Origin: Gentiana macrophylla
Taxonomy: Eukaryota; Streptophyta; Magnoliopsida; Gentianales; Gentianaceae
Length of the DNA: 64,000 nt
Direction: 5' to 3'
Assembly (NCBI GenBank): GCA_026214975.1
Contig: CM047807.1
Location: forward strand, 69,419,824-69,483,823
Shown here: positions 57,735-64,000 of the stretch, in pieces
Layout: every line of letters starts with the position of its first letter
Position numbering within the stretch: position 1 is the stretch's first letter
Notes under the pieces: model-generated
Database searches by the model: none
What the model was told of the DNA's origin: nothing
The model's input: the letters and a program-made list of their open reading frames with translations, nothing else
Program-made: the position numbers and the translations under genes

Positions 57735-60700
57735 GGATTAAATTTAAAATATGGGGTGGGACATCCCTCCGGCGAATAAAAATGTGATCATCCCCTTCCA
57801 ACGAGCTGCAAGGGCGTCAGCGACCTTGTTGCACTCCCTATAGACGTGAGAAATAGTATATGGCAGCTATCTAAGGATAGCACAAATCTGAGTGATGGAG
57901 AGGCATAGAGGCCATCCCCCATCACTAGCTCCACACACCATACGATACACATAAAGAGAATCCGATTCGATATCCACGGCTGAGCATAAGTGCGCATGCG
58001 AAGACTAAACAATGAGCTTTAACCTCAAGATCCACCACCGCCCCCCTGGCCAAAACACGCATGAAAAGCCATTAAAAACCCGCCATTAGAGTCCCTGAGG
58101 ATACCTCCACCATAAGCAATTCCATTCTCGACACTCCCATCCACATTCAATTTGACATTGCCGAACGGGGTGTCCATCTCTGTAAGTGACTTTTCGCAGG
58201 GGCGATTTGAACTTGAAGGGTTGGAAGAAAGAAGTGCCTCTATCGGATCCCAAGAATTTGACGTCAGCTCCTTCCGAAAAGCAAGTTTCCGAATGGCCCG
58301 CTCAATTTGAATGATGGTGCGATGCGTAGAAGGATGGACTTCATCATGTCTGCATCTATTCCTCTCAGCCCAAATACCCCAACAAACAATAACCGGAACA
58401 ATAAGGCGAAGGCTGGAGATACTAGAGTGAATTCTTCGGAGAAGTGCAACATAGGCACTATCCCTAGTGTAGGAGTAAACCGTAGCCCGAAGTGATTCAT
58501 AAAGTAATTCCAAACCAAGCTGGCAAAATGACAATCAATAAACGTGTGGCGCAGATCCTCCCCATGATGACATGCGAAGCATTTAGAAACCAGAGTATTG
58601 CCACGTCGCTGAATATTCGGGTCAGTGGGTAGAATATTATGAAGTAACCTCCAACAGAAGAATGAAATCTTAAGGGGGAGGAGGCTATTCCAAATAATCT
58701 TAAATAGAGCGTTGGGGGGTTGAGTAATGCAAACCATGTTCCAAGTGGACCGAGTGCTAAACCTCCCATCAGGGCTAAGGGTCCAAAGAAGCTCATCTTC
58801 CTTCTCACGTAAGAAAGGGATGCGAATGATCTCATCCACGACGTGACTGGGTAAATAAGAATGGAGAAGATGAGTATTCCACTGATCATTCACCCAAAAA
58901 TCTTTGACCTTCCAAAACCGGCCGTACGGAGGATCTCCCAGATTTGCCTCCGTCCACTTGTCCCTCCAGAAGTCAATGGTCCCCGCATTCACCCTCCAAG
59001 ATATGAACTGTTCAGCTTTGTCTCTCATCTTCCACACTCTGCGTAACATCGGTGTAGTGACCCTAGGCTCAGGGACATCTAGCGGAGATTTATCGACTAT
59101 GTAGGTATTGAAGATGGCCTTAGCCCAGATACCCTGTTTCTGCCGCAAACGAACCCACAGCCTGATCGCAAAATTGTCAATAACATCGAAGAGGTTCCGA
59201 ACGCCCAGTCCACCTTCCTCAGTCGGGGTACACAGTTTATCCCACGATCTCCAGTGTATATGATTCCCATCCGGCCCACTATCCCACAAGAATCTGTTAA
59301 AAATACGATGGATACGATGAATAACTTCTTTGGGGGGCACCAGCACTTGAAGGATAAATATAGGAATAGACGTCAAAACATGTCTGAGGAGAATGAGTTT
59401 CCCGCCAAAAGAAAGAAGTCTGTTTCCCCAGTGATGAAGCTTTCGTTGAACCTTATCAATAATGTCCTGGTAATAACAGATGCGATTACATCCCCGAAAA
59501 GTGGCGCTCCCAAGTAGCGAAAGGGCATGTTCTCACGCTGAAAGCCCAGAATATTGCGCACCCAACCCGACTTAGTAGACGTCAAATTATGCCCAATGAA
59601 CGTACTTTTAGAGGAGTTAATACGCTGCCCAAACAAGTTCATAATGTTTGAAAAGCTTTTGAGGGCCCGCAAACCTTTCTTATTGCAACTGGTAAATAAG
59701 ATCGTGTCATCCGCAAAGGCAAGATAATGGATACCCTTCACTTTCGATTGGAACCGCATGCCAGGATTCTCGAGACATAAAATCGTTAATCACCTCCCGA
59801 AATACTCACCGCCAAAACAAAAGAGCGAGAGAAAGCGGGTCTCCTCGCTTAACACCGCGAGTCGCGTGAAAGTGGGTAGAAGGCACACCATTGAGCAGGA
59901 CGCAAAACCAGTTATCAGCCAAAGTTCTGAAAATAAGATCAACAAAAGGCTATTGAAATCCAAACATCCTCAACATCTTCATAATAAAACCCCAATCCAT
60001 GCGATCATATGCTTTTTCCATATCTAATTTAAGCATAATATTGGGGTGTCGGAGTTTTTTATTAACATCTTTGCATAACTCCTGGGCAAGGAGGATATTG
60101 TCAGTGATGCATCTGCCAGGGACAAAGCCAGTCTGCTGGTCTGCCACGAGAATGGGAAGAAAGGGATTCAAGCGCTGTGTAATAATCTTGGTGATAATTT
60201 TGGAAAACACTGTGCAAAGACTGATAGGCCGAAAGTCCTTCCAGTTGTCGGCCCCTTTCTTCTTGGGTAATAAAGTAATCGTGGAGGTGGAGAAATAATG
60301 AGGAAGGTGCCCACCCTTGAAAAAATCAAGAACCGCGTTAAGTATATCCTGCTTAATAATCTGCCAGCAAACTTTAAAGAAGTGCGACGAGTAACCATCA
60401 GGACCTGCCGCACTATCAGAGCTCATCGATGACACCGTATCATGAATCTCGTCCAACGAAGGATTATCCATCATGGCCATGTTCTGTGTATGAGATATTT
60501 GAGGGAGGGAGAAGTTAACAAGAGGAGTGCCCATCCCTTGCCTATCTGCGGAGAAAAGTTTCTCATAGAAAGTCGCAGATGAAGCACGAATATCATCCTG
60601 ATTGTCAATCCAACTGCCGTCCTCCGCCTTAATCCTATGAATGTAGTTTTGATTCCTTCTCTGTTTACAAATAGCATGGAAATATTTACTGTCGGTATCC

Positions 60701-61742
60701 CCAGCTTCAATCCACTTCACAGATGCTCTCTGCTTGAGGAACCGAGTCTCAACATTATTACACCTCTCATACTCAAAGATGGCTTGATCAAGTTCTTCCT
60801 TAGCTGTTGTCGTCCCAATTTGATCATACCGAATGGTCTTCTCATTAACCGCTAACAGCGCTTTCTTAGTATTCTCAAAAAATATTCCCGAACAACACAC
60901 GATTCCATTCAGTTAATTTTAAAGCCAACTTAAGCTTCCCGGCCCGGAAGGCGCATACCTGCCTTCTTCAGGTTCCTCCCAAACCGACTTCACAAGGTCA
61001 AGGAACGTAGCATCCTCAGTCCAAACATTAAGAAAGCGAAACGAGGACTTACCCGGGCTCTTCGAACCACACATAGTTAGGAGAGGGCAATGATCTGAGT
61101 GGACCCTGGGCAGGTGAGAAACTTTCGTGACAGCAAATTGTTCCATCCACATATCATTATAGAAAACCCTATCCAATCGTTGCCATATTTTGCGATTGTA
61201 CCATGTAAATTGAGATCCTCAAAGGAAGCTTCAAATGAGATTAGCCCTCGAACACAGTCATTAAAGTCTTGCATGTCATTGGCCCTAGGGGGGCCGCCCC
61301 CTTTCCTCTCTTCAGCCGGACGGATAATGTTGAAATCACCACCCAGTATCCAAGGGCTGTTGTTATTCTGGGCCCGAGCCTAGATCGCATGCCATAACGA
61401 GTCTCTTGCAAGCCTACTGTGTTTAGCATATATCCCTGAAACATAAAAACTATCTCCGTTTTGATCCGTAATGCCCGCCGTACACATTTGATCACAATCC
61501 ATAGCCAGCGAACAATCAACCCGTGACCATAAGAACCAGATTTTCCCTCGCAAAACAGATTCACAGTAATCAAACCCCAGTTTAAGACGGATACTTGTTG
61601 TGAACTTTTCAGAACAAAGAGGTTCAATAAGAACAAGTAATTTAACATTATTACGTTTACAAATAAGCTTAATGCAAGTTTGAGTATTATCTTTTCCAAC
61701 ACCGCGCACATTCCAGAACAAAATATTTATCGGGCTAAACAT
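57735..61742 (-). pseudogene. LINE ORF2 remnant: endonuclease, reverse transcriptase, zinc region, RNase H
   Basis: The start is probably at 61742 (MFSPINILFWNVRGVGK), the endonuclease N-terminus. An in-frame TAG near 61380 precedes GGDFNIIR (61335); SDHCPLL (61085) closes the endonuclease. Reverse transcriptase: AAGPDGYSSHFFK (60400), DFRPISLCTVFSKI (60235), QQTGFVPGRCITDNIL (60140), LDMEKAYDRMDW (60020), then after a stop AFADDTILF (59725) with the catalytic Asp pair. A 370-codon open frame (59376-58264) carries the C-terminal zinc region (CFACHHGEDLRHTFIDC). RNase H starts NVDGS (58145) and ends, after a frameshift, RECNKVADALAARW (57820). Relatively young: long frames survive. Confidence 0.88.
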
Positions 61743-61998
61743 CGGAAGAGCGTAAATGGTAAGTTTGAGAAGATACCGTTTCCTGTGTGACAAGCTTGAG
61801 CTTTCCTTTTTTCCTACCTTTTTTATGTGTGGAGTAGTTGGCAGGACCAGGGGGATTGGATGATCCATCCGCTATGTCACACCGGTCCCTTCCTGGCCAC
61901 GGATGAATTCAATGTCGTTTTATCTCGACCGTTGATGACCTCGCCAAATCATGATCGCTCGTCAACATAAGGTCATCTGGAACCAACTCGCTACTCTC

Positions 61999-63332
61999 TC
62001 ATGTGCGGGTCTTTTCCTTATCACCTCTGTCTTCCAGAAGATCGTGTCGATGTGATTCCTTTAAAAAACCTTCCTGCATATCCCCGCTACTGTTATGCGA
62101 AGGCTTATCCACCGCTTTCTCCGAGTCCATAACAATACCAGAATTAAGCAACCGTTGATCTAATGATGTATGAAAGTCCATCAAATCTGGTAACGCGACA
62201 ATGCGCTCGGTATCATAACCAGCTGACCTCGGCCTATTTTCCACCTGTCTGACCCTGTCTTCTTTCATAAGCGACTGGTGCGCAATCGCAAGAGTATCAT
62301 CATCATTAAGCTCCTTTAGAACATGGAAAGAGTTCTGATCATCTTTGGTTGTTGTGAGTCTAGGGCTTGATGCCGGAGTTGGAGTATTGTTAGTTGCTGT
62401 AGGAACAATAGTATGTGTCAAATCCCTCCCAGTATTCATAGTTGGTTCGGTGGCGGGTAGAGTACTGCTCTGCTTAACCTGGTAAATTTGTTGGGGCTGT
62501 CTGTGAGTGAGGCCACTACCCCCTTTCCCATTGAAAGTCGACGCCCCACCCCAAGGGTTGGGTTTCTTGCGAGTACTTTCCGATGGTGGGTTCTTACGTA
62601 AACATTTTCCTCCGAGTGACCAATCCTATGATGAGAAAGTGCAATATTCAGTGCCAAGATTCAAGATGAACTTCTTGCCAATGTCCTTTATGAACATCTT
62701 CACCAAGCCAGATTCTAGTACAACGGGGTTTCTGGATATCGACTTCAACAAGTGCCCTAGCAATAGACGGACGTCTCATATCCAAGTAGCCGCGATCCGT
62801 CCTGTAACGGTCTTCCAATAAGACCCCAATTTTACTCACGATTTCGGATTAAAATACGGTAACGGCAAACCGTGAATTCAAACCAAATAGGACCATAGAA
62901 CGATCACGCAGACATGGTGAAAATCTACCGTCCACTTGAGAAAACAAATCTATTAGGGCTATATTCCACTCTCGTCTCAGAAAGAGACGATTATAGTCCT
63001 CTTGACAACCAGGATGAACAAGAACATGTTTCAGTATCAAGCAAACCAATTTTACAAGTTGCTTTTAAGTCAAGTCGAACGAAAAATTTACGGATGTCAT
63101 CAATTCTCGGCCGATAATCGTGGAAACGAGCGACCAAAGCATTTTCAAAAGGCCGTGCAAGAATTTCAAGTTCACTCTCGACACGAAAAAGCGGGTTCTC
63201 CTTCACAAGTACCATAAACACCAAAGTCGAATGTCTACCTTAATGCCGCCACCGCGTCGCAGACGCTTGAGGTGCGCAAGGTATTGTCATGCCGAGGTTC
63301 GCACGGGAGGACCCCTGGTCCGGGTCCGCCAT
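61999..63332 (-). pseudogene. LINE ORF1 remnant (DUF4283-type)
   Basis: A likely start is the ATG at 63332 (MADPDQGSSRANLG); a TAA at codon 31 interrupts it. From about 63224 comes a DUF4283-like stretch (ENALVARFHDYRPRIDDIRK, KIGLLDTE), continuing in another frame (DYNRLFLRREWNI, 62990), then the linker RPSIARALVEVDIQKP and GHWQEVHLES (62760-62650). The C-terminal part (62439-61999) is hydrophilic. An RNA-binding protein of plant LINEs; broken by two or more frameshifts. Confidence 0.72.
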
Positions 63333-63795
63333 GACCGAAAAAGAAAAAACAACCAGGCGTCAACTAGAAGAGCACGAAAGCCGAATGGCAGCCAAGCAAT
63401 GATGTTGAAGAGCAGGAAACAGCAGCCTGGTAGCAGGAGCCGCCTGAAAAAGAGCAAACCCTAAGGCTGAATGAACCTGCCGCAAACCAGGATGGCGCAG
63501 TAGGCAGCCGGGTTCAATGCAAACCAGCCGCTGAATCCTAATGCAAGGAACTCCAAGACGCCGGCCGAGACCTATCAACAGCCGAGGGCTCCAAGACGTC
63601 GGACCAAGCTTCAGGTCGCGTGGAAGGCCTGCAGAACGCAAAGCAGAAAATGAAAAAAGAAGGACAAAAATCGACGATGACCAAGGAAATGCCGCCGATC
63701 AGTTAAAGCCGCCGATCAGTTAAGGAGCCGCCATAGTTTCCGTCTCAAAAAAATTCACCTCCTCACAGAGTTCGCAAACTCAATCGAGTATGGAC

Positions 63796-64000
63796 TCAAG
63801 CTCCACCGATTGCCAACACTTGATTCAAAATCGCACTGCATTTGCATTCCTTTGCAATCGCTACTAGCAACCAAACCAAAGATCCCGATTGTCTCACTAT
63901 GCCATCTACATTATGCCTTATCTCTTGATTATGGAGAGATGCCCTAACATCCTCCAATGACACTGTGTCTATCCCAACAATAAAAGATTGCACAAAATTC
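63796..64000 (-). pseudogene. gag: Copia gag fragment of element J (at window edge)
   Basis: The minus-strand frame entering at the right edge reads QSFIVGIDTVSLEDVRASLHNQ and ends at 63796, closely matching the Gag of element G (QSLIVGNDTVALEDVRSALH). With the LTR at 55742-56204 on the same strand this marks copia J, interrupted by the LINE. The rest of pol is not in the window. Confidence 0.72.

Larger units (their letters stand above)
56947..63760 (-). mobile_element. L1-like LINE on the minus strand, nested in copia element J
   Basis: About 6.8 kb. The poly-T at 56947-56971 is the minus-strand poly-A tail. Flanks CTCAGCAGAG (56937-56946) and CTCACAGAG (63764-63772) look like a target-site duplication with one missing base. 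ORF2 and ORF1 follow in order, both with stops and frameshifts. Different family from the LINE in the transporter gene. The right boundary is approximate. Confidence 0.8.

Overview
This is nuclear DNA of a flowering plant, most likely a eudicot. Evidence is nested Ty1/copia and Ty3/gypsy LTR retrotransposons with plant-type primer sites, CACTA elements, a Stowaway-type MITE, plant L1-like LINEs (DUF4283-type ORF1, RNase H at the end of ORF2), long (TA)n runs, and one intron-containing host gene of the plant polyol transporter family. I see no bacterial, organellar, rRNA or bona fide tRNA gene. Nearly all the window is mobile DNA; the only host gene I can support lies at 43777-55222. Letters A-J below are my own labels. 

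Layout. 1-8799: copia-type element A on the minus strand (3' LTR cut by the window start, 5.4 kb internal region without usable ORFs, 5' LTR 6965-8799). It interrupts the 3' LTR of gypsy-type element B (8800-14226, minus strand), which has a tRNA-Asp-type primer site, an unrecognised basic ORF, and no pol. 14227-15633 and 33648-37114: the two halves of a repeat-rich element E, split by copia-type element D (15634-33647, plus strand, same family as A). D is itself broken twice: a 3.15 kb CACTA element sits in its 5' LTR (16965-20117, TSD AAT), and gypsy-type element C (25952-31791, minus strand, no pol) sits near its 3' end. E carries three tandem arrays (10 x 77 bp, about 6 x 43 bp, 6 x 186 bp). 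37250-38586: truncated CACTA end F with duplicated tRNA-like boxes. 39335-42826: two broken copia elements, G (plus) and H (minus), fused tail to tail. 

43777-55222: a three-exon polyol/monosaccharide transporter gene. Without a 228 bp insertion in exon 1 it would encode 518 residues; exons 2 and 3 are open throughout. Intron 2 (7.8 kb) carries a Stowaway-type MITE and a decayed LINE (48752-54130) whose target-site duplication stops 10 bp before the exon 3 acceptor. 55742-64000: copia element J (minus strand, LTR on the left, gag remnant at the right edge), interrupted by a decayed LINE of about 6.8 kb on the minus strand. 

The mobile elements do not form a pathway with the transporter. What stands out is the number of LTR elements with proper LTRs, primer sites and polypurine tracts but no polymerase (A, B, C, D, perhaps E), which must have been moved by enzymes made elsewhere, and the structured non-coding features they share.
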